A stretch of 64,000 bases of DNA from Siderastrea siderea (lineage: Eukaryota; Cnidaria; Anthozoa; Scleractinia; Rhizangiidae): the NCBI GenBank assembly GCA_964030785.1, contig OZ034976.1, positions 1,674,001-1,738,000 on the forward strand, read 5' to 3'. The position numbers and the translations under genes are program-made. Under the pieces are notes generated by a model. That model saw nothing but the letters and a program-made list of their open reading frames with translations, was not told the origin of the DNA and did no database searches. This document shows, piece by piece, positions 60,901 through 64,000 of the stretch. Each line of letters opens with the position of its first letter. Position 1 is the stretch's first letter.

Positions 60901-63865
60901 GATATGGAAAAGCCACGGTGGTGTTTGATGGATACGAGAACGGTCCGTCAACAAAGGATGGTACGCACCAGCGACGTACGGGTACACACGGGCCAACTGT
61001 AAATGTTGATGGTGCCATGCTTGCAAAACTAAAAAAGGAGGACTTTCTTTCAAACAAGGAAAACAAGCAGAAGTTCATTAACCTACTCTCCGGCAAGCTG
61101 GAACTTTCTGGAAGTACCACTCTCCACGCTGAAGGAGATGCAGATCTTCTCATTGTCCAGACTGCCATACAATCTGCGCAATCTGTCGCTACCGTGCTGA
61201 TTGTTGATGACACTGACCTACTTGTCCTACTTTGCTACCATGCGGACGTCACTGCAAATGAGCTGTTCTTCAAACCTGAAACGAAGCAAAGATCAAACAC
61301 CAGGAGGATCTGGAATATCAAGAAAACCAAGTCCGTGTTGGGTCCAGATGTATGCGCCAATATTCTCTTTGTACACGCAGTTCTTGGATGCGACACCACC
61401 TCAAGGGTCCACGGAATTGGCAAAGGAGCGGCACTGGCAAAGGTCCGAACAGACATGCAGTTCCGTGACCAAGCTACTGTCTTTAACCGTCCTGATGCTA
61501 CAAAGGATGAAGTCATTGCGGCGGGAGAGAAGTCCCTTCTATGTTTGTACAAGTCCAGATCTGATGAATGCCTCGATTCCCTGCGGTATTCCAAATTTTG
61601 TCAGAAAGTGGCCACAGGAACGACCTTTGTGCAGCCGGAAAGCCTTCCACCTACGTCTGCAGCAGCTGCATATCACAGTCAAAGGGTGTACTTCCAGGTA
61701 CAGCAATGGAAAGGAGCACTGCTGGAGCCAGAAGACTGGGGCTGGAGGCTAACGGATGGAAAACTACTTCCGATACCAACAGACCTGCCGCCAGCGCATG
61801 AATCCCTTTTGGAGGTCGTTAGATGTAATTGTAGCGCCGGTTGCAGCACACAAAGATGTACGTGCAGGAAGCATGGGCTGGACTGCTCAACTGCTTGTGG
61901 CGTGTGTAAAGGCCAAAGTTGTACAAATTCGGCCGCGCCAGACTTTGGCACTGACACTGTAAACGAAGACTAATGTTTGACTTTAAAACAAAACAATCAG
62001 CTTGAGCGTCTTTAATGTTTAAAATAATGCTTTCTCAGGTCCGCGGAGTAGTACTTGAGGCTTACTGGAAGTTAACAACGACAATAGCCTTCGAATTGTA
62101 CAGAAAAGTGTATTTCCTCTTACCTGGGGTCCCTGTGGTCGGTATGAGATAGTATTTATACTATTTTGAAAGGGAAAATTACCATTTTGTAACTGCCAAA
62201 ATACACAATATAGGATATTTTATGTTATCCAAGCTCCCTAGACAAAGAAATACATAATAAAAAAAATTCTATTAAAATTTGAGAGTTTTCTTAAATTGGG
62301 TGTCCTGTGGTAAAAGATCCAAACTTAAAAAGTTAAATTTGGGCATGTTGCCCTTAACGGATTTTGGGGGATTTTTAGTATGTTGCTAAGCAGACCACCC
62401 TGGAATGTATGGCAGTGAGAAAAATTCTGTTGCAATTTGTTTGATCACAAACCATAGATTGACTGGACTATTACCCCAACTGTGAACGAAATCATAGCTC
62501 CGTCAGAGGGTCGAATCAACCCTAAGGGCTTCCGGGCTAATTTCACACATTGAGAGCTGAAACAGATCGTTTGAGTTTACAGTATAGACAACACCCTCCA
62601 GAGAAGTTCTGTGGGTCTTTAATTCAATGCCATATATGTTAATATGCGTATTATTTCATTCCGGAAAAGAAATTTTCAGCTAAATCATCCTAACAGATCA
62701 ATCTGTTTGGCCATACAAATTTTCCTTTTATTAAGGCCCTAAAAAAATCCGAGAAGCAGAAGGCAACGTTTAAGTATTTTCCCGAAATGTTCTCGCTGTA
62801 TGCCCCTGTAGCTTACAGACAGGCATCCAATACAATAATAAGGACATAAAGTTCACTCCTGGCCCTTTAGTGTCAGTGTTAAAGAGGTTCATCTATACAG
62901 AACGGCTGTTTCTACTGATAAAGGAATTCGAAGTCAAATCTGGACTGAGACTGTTGTGCTTTAAAATGATCATAAACTGGGTTATGAAAGAGACTTAGCC
63001 TTACTTACTTTTCAAATGGCAGGTAACTTTCAAAGGCACACGCACCGTAGTGCTGTTTCCACTTGTGAATGAATGGACGAATCAAGGTTGGGTTTGCTTT
63101 GTCTGACTCGTCGCTTGTAGAACCCTCAGTGAACCAGTGCTTTATTTCCGCCGTATACAATGAATTTGATGGTGTTTGCGACAAAATGTTGTCTACTTCA
63201 TCAATAATCCCCATCATCATTTGTGATAGTACTAAAAGGCATTGCGTGTCGATATTAAAGCCCAGTTCTCGACGTCTTTCCTCGATAAGTTTGTTTCTGT
63301 CCTCTTTCACGCTTTTTAGGTCAAGATCTAGACCCCTCCAATCTTTCCAAATATCTCGACACTCTTCAAGAACGTCGCTGTCTTGAAACCTCAAACCACT
63401 GTGGTCGCGGTTATCAAAACTGTTCTTGTCGACGAAGGCTGATATGATCTGCTGCAGTCTCGCATAGTGGGCTTCGGACAGCGCCATGTTATACCAGATA
63501 TTCCATAAAAAGTCAATGTCTTCGGAAATATCGGGATTTATCGTACCGGCGACTTCAAGGATAATAGCATTACGCGCTACTACCGTTGGATCGTAGTCAT
63601 TTAGATGGAAATTTAGACTTTTAGCACGCTCTTCAGGTTTTCTCTGAGACATCTCTGACGCGGTGAATAAAATATTTCTCACATCACCCGAGGCTAATAG
63701 TAGCAAGTCTAAATTCTGTTCTTTCGAAGTTCCCAGCAACTCAGTTAGATCCCTGGCTCTTGTGTTGCCCATGGAATACGAATAAAGTCCCTTAGGATAA
63801 AGAATTACTCCTGCGGGATTATGAAATCCCAGAATAGGAACTCCTTGGCTGTCGTATTTCGCCAT
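30788..63865 (-). CDS. DUF4470-MYND zinc-finger protein, about 14 exons across 33 kb
   Basis: Exons (high to low): 63865-63009, 55981-55873, 54815-54670, 44208-43540, 41321-41163, 40829-40731, 40215-40097, 39192-38884, 37619-37471, 36703-36503, 35131-35002, 34397-34131, probably 33168-33079, and 31182-30788. Each has AG before it and GT after it, and phases (2,0,2,1,1,1,0,0,2,2,0,0) agree at every junction up to exon 13. The exon 13/14 junction does not agree (phase 0 to phase 1), so a small exon is missing or exon 13 is wrong. The product is about 1,160 residues: an N-terminal DUF4470-like region (YSMGNTRARDLTELL, LASGDVRNILFTASE, LNDYDPTVVARNAIIL), a long middle part, and a C-terminal MYND finger. 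MYND fingers bind proline-rich partners; the cellular role is unknown. Introns hold Academ-like, CACTA-like, LINE and Penelope elements. Exon 4 is disrupted, so this copy may be non-functional. Confidence 0.8.
31240..32835. mobile_element. Inverted-repeat element with degenerate tandem interior
   Basis: AGCTCGAGACTACC...TAGCCAACTGGCTAG near 31530-31560 is matched in reverse by CTAGTTGGCTACCGTTAGTCTCGAG near 32800-32825. CTAGCCA motifs recur inside both ends. The interior (31870-32560) is filled with diverged repeats of ACGGAGAAACGTTGAGAAG spaced irregularly. A run of about 19 C bases at 31364 is present. It lies in the last intron of the DUF4470-MYND gene and could have removed a small exon. 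Exact termini and superfamily are undetermined. Confidence 0.55.
33079..33168 (-). CDS. Candidate exon 13 of the DUF4470-MYND gene
   Basis: The acceptor ACGAATGCAG precedes 33168 and the donor TTTG|GTAAGT is strong. The 30 codons are open in phase 0, matching exon 12 (...VQRIVADQK). The product reads LELLSQVSLVYGKTPFCPRC and then FRENAILNTL, with a CPRC pair. Outgoing phase 0 does not fit the MYND exon, which needs phase 1. Support is therefore only splice sites, open frame and position. Confidence 0.5.
33625..33990. repeat. (CAGT)n microsatellite and degenerate flank
   Basis: From about 33893 to 33987 the sequence is a pure CAGT/TCAG array of more than twenty units. The 270 bases to its left are a decayed version (CAGTCGG, GTCAGTCCGCCAG and similar). 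It lies in an intron of the DUF4470-MYND gene. The open frame at 33627-33821 is this repeat and is not a gene. Confidence 0.9.
35741..36344 (+). mobile_element. Penelope-like element fragment with GIY-YIG domain
   Basis: The plus-strand frame ending at 36183 encodes ESYIGKTKRRLHDRKTEHFK, then SAMAHHMKTTGHNIKWDHFD and KIKETLLIQELQPSLN. This is the GIY-YIG endonuclease C terminus of Penelope-like retroelements: the YIG motif, the R of KRRL, H for the catalytic region, and the E in KETLLI. The reverse transcriptase is absent (5' truncation). The flanks are inverted: AAGAATAGAACAGAAACAGC at 35741 against GCTGTTTGTGTTCTATTCTT ending 36344, and ATCAAAATGCGTTTATTCAC at 36290 against GTGAATAAACGCATTTTGAT. 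These inverted terminal pieces are typical of Penelope insertions. GCATACGAAACGTC near 36253-36266 looks like the 3' part of a hammerhead. It lies in an intron of the DUF4470-MYND gene, antisense to it. Confidence 0.8.
37740..37875. repeat. Poly-C and poly-G tracts
   Basis: A run of about 14 C at 37751-37764 and a run of about 9 G at 37861-37869 flank a non-coding intronic segment. They are low complexity and liable to length error in assemblies. Confidence 0.7.
38157..38660. mobile_element. MITE with imperfect inverted arms
   Basis: GTTACAGTGTGGAGACCAATCA near 38196 pairs with GAGTTGTCTCCATACTGTAACC near 38610-38632. GCACCAATAATGTACCTCAAG (38268) pairs with CTTAAGGTACAATATTGGTGC (38540). 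The two GTTGCCATGGCAAC palindromes lie between. There is no coding content. It sits in the intron between exons 8 and 9 of the DUF4470-MYND gene. Confidence 0.65.
39380..39478. repeat. Intronic palindrome
   Basis: ATTACAATGTACTTGAACGT GGATGTGAGG pairs with CCTCACATCC ACGTTCAAATACATTGTAAT. The arms are about 30 bp with one mismatch and the spacer is about 38 bp. It could form a stable hairpin in RNA. No family assigned. Confidence 0.7.
39873..39944. repeat. (TGAC)n-(TGAT)n microsatellite
   Basis: About seven GACT units are followed by about ten GATT units, a compound tetranucleotide repeat in an intron of the DUF4470-MYND gene. Confidence 0.9.
42455..43240 (+). mobile_element. 5'-truncated non-LTR retrotransposon (LINE) 3' end
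   Basis: The plus-strand frames encode the C-terminal part of a reverse transcriptase of the CR1/L2/Jockey-like type: LTYGLLIWGNTY, LQKRAIRTITFS, then HSYNTRLASKSTYYINTI, FNIRFAAVKVWNHLDESIKY and LRTFKNKVKRNILQSYCS, ending at 42953. The early part has an indel near 42510. An AT-rich 3' UTR follows, ending in TTGTTGTTTTGTTGTTGTT at 43240, a microsatellite tail typical of this clade. The insertion interrupts a repeat whose parts lie at 41960-42095 and, inverted, 43243-43345. It sits in the intron between exons 4 and 5 of the DUF4470-MYND gene, antisense to it. Confidence 0.82.
43540..44208 (-). pseudogene. Exon 4 of the DUF4470-MYND gene, disrupted
   Basis: The acceptor TTTATTTTATTCCCAG precedes 44208 and continues exon 3 in phase 2 (CCAPRLK|KPNESLLFTSSILWNAG). 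The exon runs through EEFYNKCVGVPLQLLPTVLG to RYCRFR, then TGA at 44036-44034, then TQNYMLNTLP. It is then split by a 208-bp foldback (43797-44004) flanked by GGCAACGTATTC duplicates. After removal of insert plus one duplicate (220 bp) the exon is 449 bp and leaves in phase 1, exactly what exon 5 (DKSNDVLKALL) requires; the donor is ACAG|GTTGGA. Two independent lesions, a nonsense codon and an insertion, imply loss of function of this allele unless the TGA is a sequence error and the insert is spliced around. Confidence 0.75.
43797..44004. mobile_element. 208-bp foldback inserted in a coding exon, 12-bp target duplication
   Basis: The element lies between two copies of GGCAACGTATTC (43785-43796 and 44005-44016). 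Its arms (AAAAACAAGTAAAAATCAA..., GAACGACGTTTCGGTGTCGT, CATGACGCCATTTTCAAGTT) are complementary over about 80 bp around a centre near 43892. Both arms contain GAAACGTC on opposite strands, as in the other hairpins of the window. An unpaired tail (ATAACGAAACCTTTGCTCATAA) lies at the right end. Removing the insert and one duplicate restores the exon length phase. The origin is probably Penelope-derived; this is inferred from the shared octamer and the structure. Confidence 0.85.
44780..45630. repeat. 43-bp tandem array (about 20 units)
   Basis: The unit is GGGGGGCTGTCGAGATCCTG followed by TAAATACCATGTAAATTGAA and a few A residues. The period is 43 bp (for example 44989 to 45032), with variants such as ATATCATGTAAATCG and occasional longer units with an extra ACATTGTAAAT. 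Each unit holds two GTAAAT-type motifs also found beside the other terminus, so the array is probably a cluster of transposase binding sites. Long minus-strand frames here are repeat artefacts. Confidence 0.9.
45993..46112. repeat. Palindromic MITE
   Basis: GAAAGAGTGTTTCATCAGGT ATCCAAAC near 46000 is the near reverse complement of GTTTGGATATCCTGATGAAACACTCTTTC near 46078-46106. The loop contains AAACTCGGCTGCGCCTCGTTT, itself partly palindromic. Nested within the CACTA-like element. Confidence 0.75.
46707..47510 (-). CDS. Unrecognised two-exon gene end inside the CACTA-like element
   Basis: Exon a is 47510-47391 (40 codons, acceptor CCTTTTAG, donor ACA|GTAAGT). Exon b is 46895-46707 (acceptor TTTCTCTTCCAG, 62 codons and TAA). 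Both are in phase 0 and join cleanly. The product ends DYKKEMRDAIKADSLKLLQT, then VQRDQEIMIALHFSKERQVS, SVTLKRLKPLCKDHCIPCMQ and GTPKQDLLSSLG. The C-x3-H-C-x2-C cluster could bind zinc. I do not recognise the family. Location within the terminal repeats suggests a transposon-encoded protein. A possible first exon is near 52458-52424 (ATGATCATGCATGG..., donor CAAG|GTAAGC), but the palindrome insertion separates it and middle exons are not found. Confidence 0.45.
47692..47784. repeat. Hairpin palindrome
   Basis: GATATCAACTTATGCAGCTGATAAAA and AACAACCTGAA are matched by TTCAGGTTGTTTTATCAGC and TGCTTAAGTTGATATC. The arms are about 38 bp and the loop about 20. Non-coding. Confidence 0.75.
48500..48904. 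mobile_element. MITE with TTAAGGACGGTGCCTCC ends, left palindrome arm
   Basis: The ends are TTAAGGACAGTGCCTCC and, reversed, TTAAGGACGGTGCCTCC. The interior is also inverted (GCAGATCTTAGCAAGGGCTA against TAGCCCTTGCTAAGATCTAC), so the whole unit is a long hairpin. TTAA at the ends is compatible with a TTAA target, as in piggyBac or Kolobok types; the superfamily is not proven. Confidence 0.75.
49651..49723 (+). tRNA. tRNA-Thr(GGT)-like sequence, probable SINE head
   Basis: The 73 bases fold as a cloverleaf with acceptor GGCTTGA/TCAAGCC, D arm AGCTCAGTTGGTTAGC, anticodon stem CTGC/GCAG, loop CCGGTAT (GGT at anticodon positions) and T arm ATGGGTTTGATTCCTGT. Box A (TAGCTCAGTTGG) and box B (GGTTTGATTCC) are near consensus. 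Position 33 is C instead of U, the D stem has a mismatch, and there is no CCA or T-run terminator. The sequence continues into CTGAATTTTTCAGGTTTCTTC, which also follows truncated copies at 47971-48012 (-), 49378-49440 (-) and 49446-49475 (+). It is most likely the tRNA-derived head of a SINE, not a working tRNA gene. Confidence 0.4.
50199..50612. mobile_element. Mirror copy of the TTAA-type MITE, right palindrome arm
   Basis: This is the reverse-complement partner of the MITE at 48500-48904, with TTAAGGACGGTGCCTCC ends and the same internal hairpin. It exists as part of the duplicated palindrome arm, not as an independent insertion. Minus- and plus-strand frames here (around 50410-50611) are shadows of the repeat. 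Confidence 0.75.
51110..51310. repeat. Tandem pair of about 125-bp units
   Basis: The segment GATGTGGTCACTCACAATGGTACAGCAGCTTGA...CACTAGCAAACCGTACCAAG (51117-51175) recurs as CAATGTGGTCACTTGCAAATAGTACAGCAGCTTGA...CACTAGCAAACTGTACCAAG (51240-51314). The flanking GCATAAAGATCTCA motif links it to the repeat at 52 kb. Confidence 0.7.
51317..52010. mobile_element. 694-bp MITE with CCCGAYGTGACCAATCGAAC ends
   Basis: The left end CCCGATGTGACCAATCGAAC (51317) and right end GGTTCGATTGGTCACGTCGGG (to 52010) are inverted. Subterminal regions are rich in AATCGAAC/GTTCGATT motifs. The interior is AT-rich and non-coding. The flanking CAAG...CAAGCATAAAG suggests insertion into the ACCAAGCATAAAG repeat seen intact at 51171. 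Confidence 0.75.
51988..52228. repeat. 120-bp tandem duplication
   Basis: GTTCGATTGGTCACGTCGGG followed by CAAGCATAAAGATCTCAAAC starts at 51991 and again at 52111. Both units run to TTCCAGTCTTGATTTTAAAA with only two or three differences. The first unit includes the terminal 20 bases of the MITE, so the duplication arose after that insertion. Confidence 0.9.
53080..53710. repeat. Degenerate TTTTACAGACATTTTACAGA repeats
   Basis: Irregular repeats of TTACAGACATTTTACAGAGCCCCGT and TATATGCCATTTTAC occur at 53095-53240 and 53605-53705. They lie near the right end of the CACTA-like element. Non-coding. Confidence 0.6.
53755..54383. repeat. Right subterminal repeat cluster of the CACTA-like element
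   Basis: Many ATTTACATG / CATGTAAAT and TTTACAT motifs in both orientations lead to the terminal AATTTTCAACTTTTCCAGTG. They mirror the motif content of the left array but without its 43-bp tandem order. Confidence 0.8.
54384..56221. other. Intronic sequence around exons 2 and 3
   Basis: Apart from exon 3 (54815-54670) and exon 2 (55981-55873) of the DUF4470-MYND gene, I see no other gene. The frame at 55231-55542 on the minus strand lacks splice context and conserved character. Confidence 0.5.
57382..60540 (+). CDS. Academ-like transposase, 1052 residues
   Basis: The ATG at 57382 gives MENCCICGETLSVWRPTAVL and the frame stays open to 60540. Residues 1-155 hold four cysteine/histidine clusters (C4-C7, C52/C57, C89-C92, H152/C155), consistent with a multi-cysteine zinc module. 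The presumed catalytic core has conserved-looking acidic patches: FVQYAADNVDHNTRTLDGTG (425-444), VVTFDQPLWW (584-593) and LHIEMSFLGCIGHLM (618-632). I suggest these as DDE candidates; this is inference. Residues 691-771 are three copies of a 25-28 residue acidic repeat (SVDDEIQ...EEQQEN...EPQL). Near its end the frame passes into the nuclease frame by a -1 shift, so this and the next feature were probably one protein of about 1,530 residues. Confidence 0.75.
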   Translation: MENCCICGETLSVWRPTAVLTQKGSDSINRVSGTCDDNKIQSRAGQSVHLKCRRDLCRPPKKSTSKVIEEESAIGRRSVNPRFSAKEHCFFCGQPAKNNGRKRGYDVIPVRTKDFQDSIAEICRQREDEWSEIVLGRLEYAQDLHAADAVYHQACSVNFRTGKKIPRQHCSDDSTEGSKRPRKGRPVDSAKAMAFLKVAQFLEQNDEEQITISDLVNKMEDYLEGSGEQAYSAVYMKAKLQEHFGDKIVVTNLQKKADVVTFQRTVKSIINEFYLQPKRECDEAEKAKRIVETAAKLLKSDIKNLDVSSDSYPSSDQMSSVEHNLEFIPEFLRLFLRILFVGKDVELQIASVGQAIVQAARPRVVLAPLQLGLGVQMHHHFASKFLIDSLHAHGFCSSYSTVQKYERSVAATQGTDIPSHIPGCFVQYAADNVDHNTRTLDGTGTFHGMGIIAMITPATKTTKPVPIKAVSAEEIASAGRIDICHYQGPAENIPQLIYKELRDVRVQDSSENLDLLWKLSQPLLRSPRPAWSGTMQMISNGNYPGQSSVMFLPMIDLDPGDMTCIYSTLVFISEQARHYHFTPVVTFDQPLWWKALMIVQNEPQESALKSIVLRLGGLHIEMSFLGCIGHLMASSGLQEVLEVVYAKNAVGHMLSGKAVARAIRGHFLVDAALNALLVCSAFNIPLPVNTSVDDEIQQSASIEEQQENPSEPQLASIDEEIQTADEPGSTEERQENATEPQLTSVDGEIQTANEPESTDKQQENANVPQVTEKDLESAGELFKSLVDDASKVEQVCSSDVLSKIAEKLESNRKCMQNQRTAVLWMQYMVMVDILRKFIRAERTGNWKLHLQAVRDMLPYFAAAGHNLYAKSAFVYLQLMHELQEKHPDVHNSFQDGLHVVRRSDRYWAGLSTDLVIEQVLMRSVKTCGGLTRGRGMSETQRLVWLLSMPACADVNNAMQNLTGVKYVTSEQHKDTTRARQERDYKDTNEIITYLSQRNPFSSDPSLHSISSGVVAGEDVNAEKAKEVGEKILTSMIGKSVRDYTFRKKERSH
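59449..59695 (+). repeat. Three in-frame acidic repeats within the transposase
   Basis: Three tandem units of about 75-84 bp encode VDDEIQ/IDEEIQ/VDGEIQ followed by an E- and Q-rich segment ending EPQL or VPQV. Units keep frame and differ by substitutions, so they are older than the element insertion. They look like a flexible linker between the presumed catalytic core and the C-terminal region. Confidence 0.8.
60525..61973 (+). CDS. FEN/XPG-like nuclease region with C-terminal CXC motif
   Basis: The frame is open across the upstream stop and reads VTLASKTAVKLRDGSIQVDP with no start codon context. The first ATG-like codon is GTG at 60582, so translation on its own is doubtful and it is best seen as the frameshifted C-terminal part of the transposase. 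Acidic motifs follow the PIN/FEN order: VLDGGALLHR, VVFDGYENG, LHAEGDADLLIVQ, LIVDDTDLLVLL and VLGCDTTSRVHGIGKG. The end carries a CXC (tesmin-like) cluster, VRCNCSAGC, QRCTCRKHGLDCS and CGVCKGQSC, expected to bind zinc and DNA. The stop at 61973 lies about 500 bp before the element end. Confidence 0.75.
   Translation, partial: RAVTLASKTAVKLRDGSIQVDPQLLFQRLTLIATGGQYDNPQSFFKFEMCSFPPALFDSSLLPRQANKPALADAIWAISKTNQTAGPTGNVHFVLDGGALLHRVLWPRNITYDAICSLYVQYVERRYGKATVVFDGYENGPSTKDGTHQRRTGTHGPTVNVDGAMLAKLKKEDFLSNKENKQKFINLLSGKLELSGSTTLHAEGDADLLIVQTAIQSAQSVATVLIVDDTDLLVLLCYHADVTANELFFKPETKQRSNTRRIWNIKKTKSVLGPDVCANILFVHAVLGCDTTSRVHGIGKGAALAKVRTDMQFRDQATVFNRPDATKDEVIAAGEKSLLCLYKSRSDECLDSLRYSKFCQKVATGTTFVQPESLPPTSAAAAYHSQRVYFQVQQWKGALLEPEDWGWRLTDGKLLPIPTDLPPAHESLLEVVRCNCSAGCSTQRCTCRKHGLDCSTACGVCKGQSCTNSAAPDFGTDTVNED
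62471..63008. other. Proximal part of intron 1 of the DUF4470-MYND gene
   Basis: This lies between the Academ-like element and the exon 1 donor (GAAAA|GTAAGT at 63008). No exon or element is recognised. Confidence 0.5.
63009..63865 (-). CDS. Exon 1 of the DUF4470-MYND gene (DUF4470 domain)
   Basis: The ATG at 63865 begins MAKYDSQGVPILGFHNPAGV; the frame is open further upstream, but this is the first Met followed by conserved-looking sequence. The exon gives 285 codons and ends GAA AA|GTAAGT, with phase 2 to exon 2 (K, then QDLLRCGSLTAACKERL). DUF4470 features are GN-x-A-x-DL near residue 33, a glycine-rich LLLLASGDVRNILFT strand near 55-70, and FHLNDYDPTVVARNAIIL near 90-108. These resemble a nucleotide-binding-like fold, though the family has no proven activity. 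A charged helical segment (EDRNKLIEERRREL) follows. The same domain name is used in dynein assembly factor DNAAF3 and in fungal MYND proteins; orthology is not claimed. Confidence 0.85.
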
Positions 63866-64000
63866 GTTGATGGCGTTCGTGGGTGAAGATAACAAGTGAT
63901 TTTTGTAATTAATGATCTGCAGGGACTTGTTTTGGTTCCTCGAAAGAAAAATGTAAATTCCAAGAAATCTGTCCGTGAGAAACCTGGATTCGACAAGAAT
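63866..64000 (-). other. 5' region of the DUF4470-MYND gene
   Basis: Upstream of the ATG at 63865 there is an alternative in-frame start at 63895, and another frame is open to 63996. It may be 5' UTR or the end of an upstream exon. The window ends here, so the promoter cannot be placed. Confidence 0.4.

Larger units (their letters stand above)
56222..62470 (+). mobile_element. Academ-like DNA transposon, 6.2 kb, TTA target duplication
   Basis: The ends TAGTCCAGTCAATCTATG (56222) and its reverse complement (to 62470) are flanked by TTA (56219-56221 and 62471-62473). The inverted repeats extend about 300 bp inward with high identity, including GTGGTCTGCTTAGCAACATA and its complement. The body encodes a very long protein with an N-terminal cysteine-rich zinc module, a central presumed transposase and a FEN/XPG-like nuclease. 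A transposase linked to an XPG nuclease, with a 3-4 bp target duplication, is the described pattern of Academ elements; the assignment is by architecture, not by search. It sits antisense in intron 1 of the DUF4470-MYND gene and is the best preserved element in the window. Confidence 0.7.

Noticed and set aside
61201..61801. Alternative plus-strand frames inside the nuclease region (including the 183-codon one)
   Set aside because: The nuclease frame has ordered acidic motifs and a CXC cluster. These alternatives have none.

Overview
This window is invertebrate nuclear DNA: AT-rich, intron-bearing and crowded with nested transposable elements. It is probably from a cnidarian such as a stony coral or sea anemone. 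The reasons are a secreted PAN/EGF/fibrinogen-like protein, a DUF4470-MYND gene, Penelope-like GIY-YIG and hammerhead remnants, and long-TIR DNA transposons. The species assignment is inference. There are no operons, CRISPR arrays or prokaryotic signals.

Layout. 1-10.4 kb holds no gene I can support; most of it is a diverged tandem segmental duplication (unit about 3.7 kb). 10.9-19.0 kb holds two PIF/Harbinger elements. One is a 1.2 kb deletion derivative. The other is a 3.8 kb element carrying a decayed transposase (+) and a decayed Myb/SANT-like partner (-), and its transposase is split by a 167-bp foldback insertion with a 13-bp target duplication. Between them lie a hairpin carrying hammerhead-ribozyme motifs and a pseudogene scrap of the 23 kb gene. 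19.2-20.9 kb is a large foldback. 23.1-24.7 kb is an intact secreted PAN-EGF-fibrinogen-like gene. 26.7-29.8 kb is a small Tudor/chromo-like gene whose single intron is filled by nested inverted-repeat elements.

From 30.8 to 63.9 kb I reconstruct one minus-strand gene of about 14 exons. It encodes an N-terminal DUF4470 domain and a C-terminal MYND zinc finger; splice phases agree at every junction except the last. Its introns host a Penelope fragment, a truncated LINE, a 9.8 kb CACTA/EnSpm-like element with TTC target duplication (itself containing a roughly 3 kb near-perfect palindrome, tRNA-derived SINE pieces and MITEs), and a 6.2 kb Academ-like transposon with TTA target duplication. The Academ-like transposase plus FEN/XPG-like nuclease is open except for one frameshift. 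Exon 4 of the host gene carries a 208-bp foldback insertion with a 12-bp target duplication and a TGA, so this copy may be a pseudogene or a broken allele.

Overall this is a small number of host genes, with most of the remaining bases derived from transposons whose nesting order can be read from target-site duplications.
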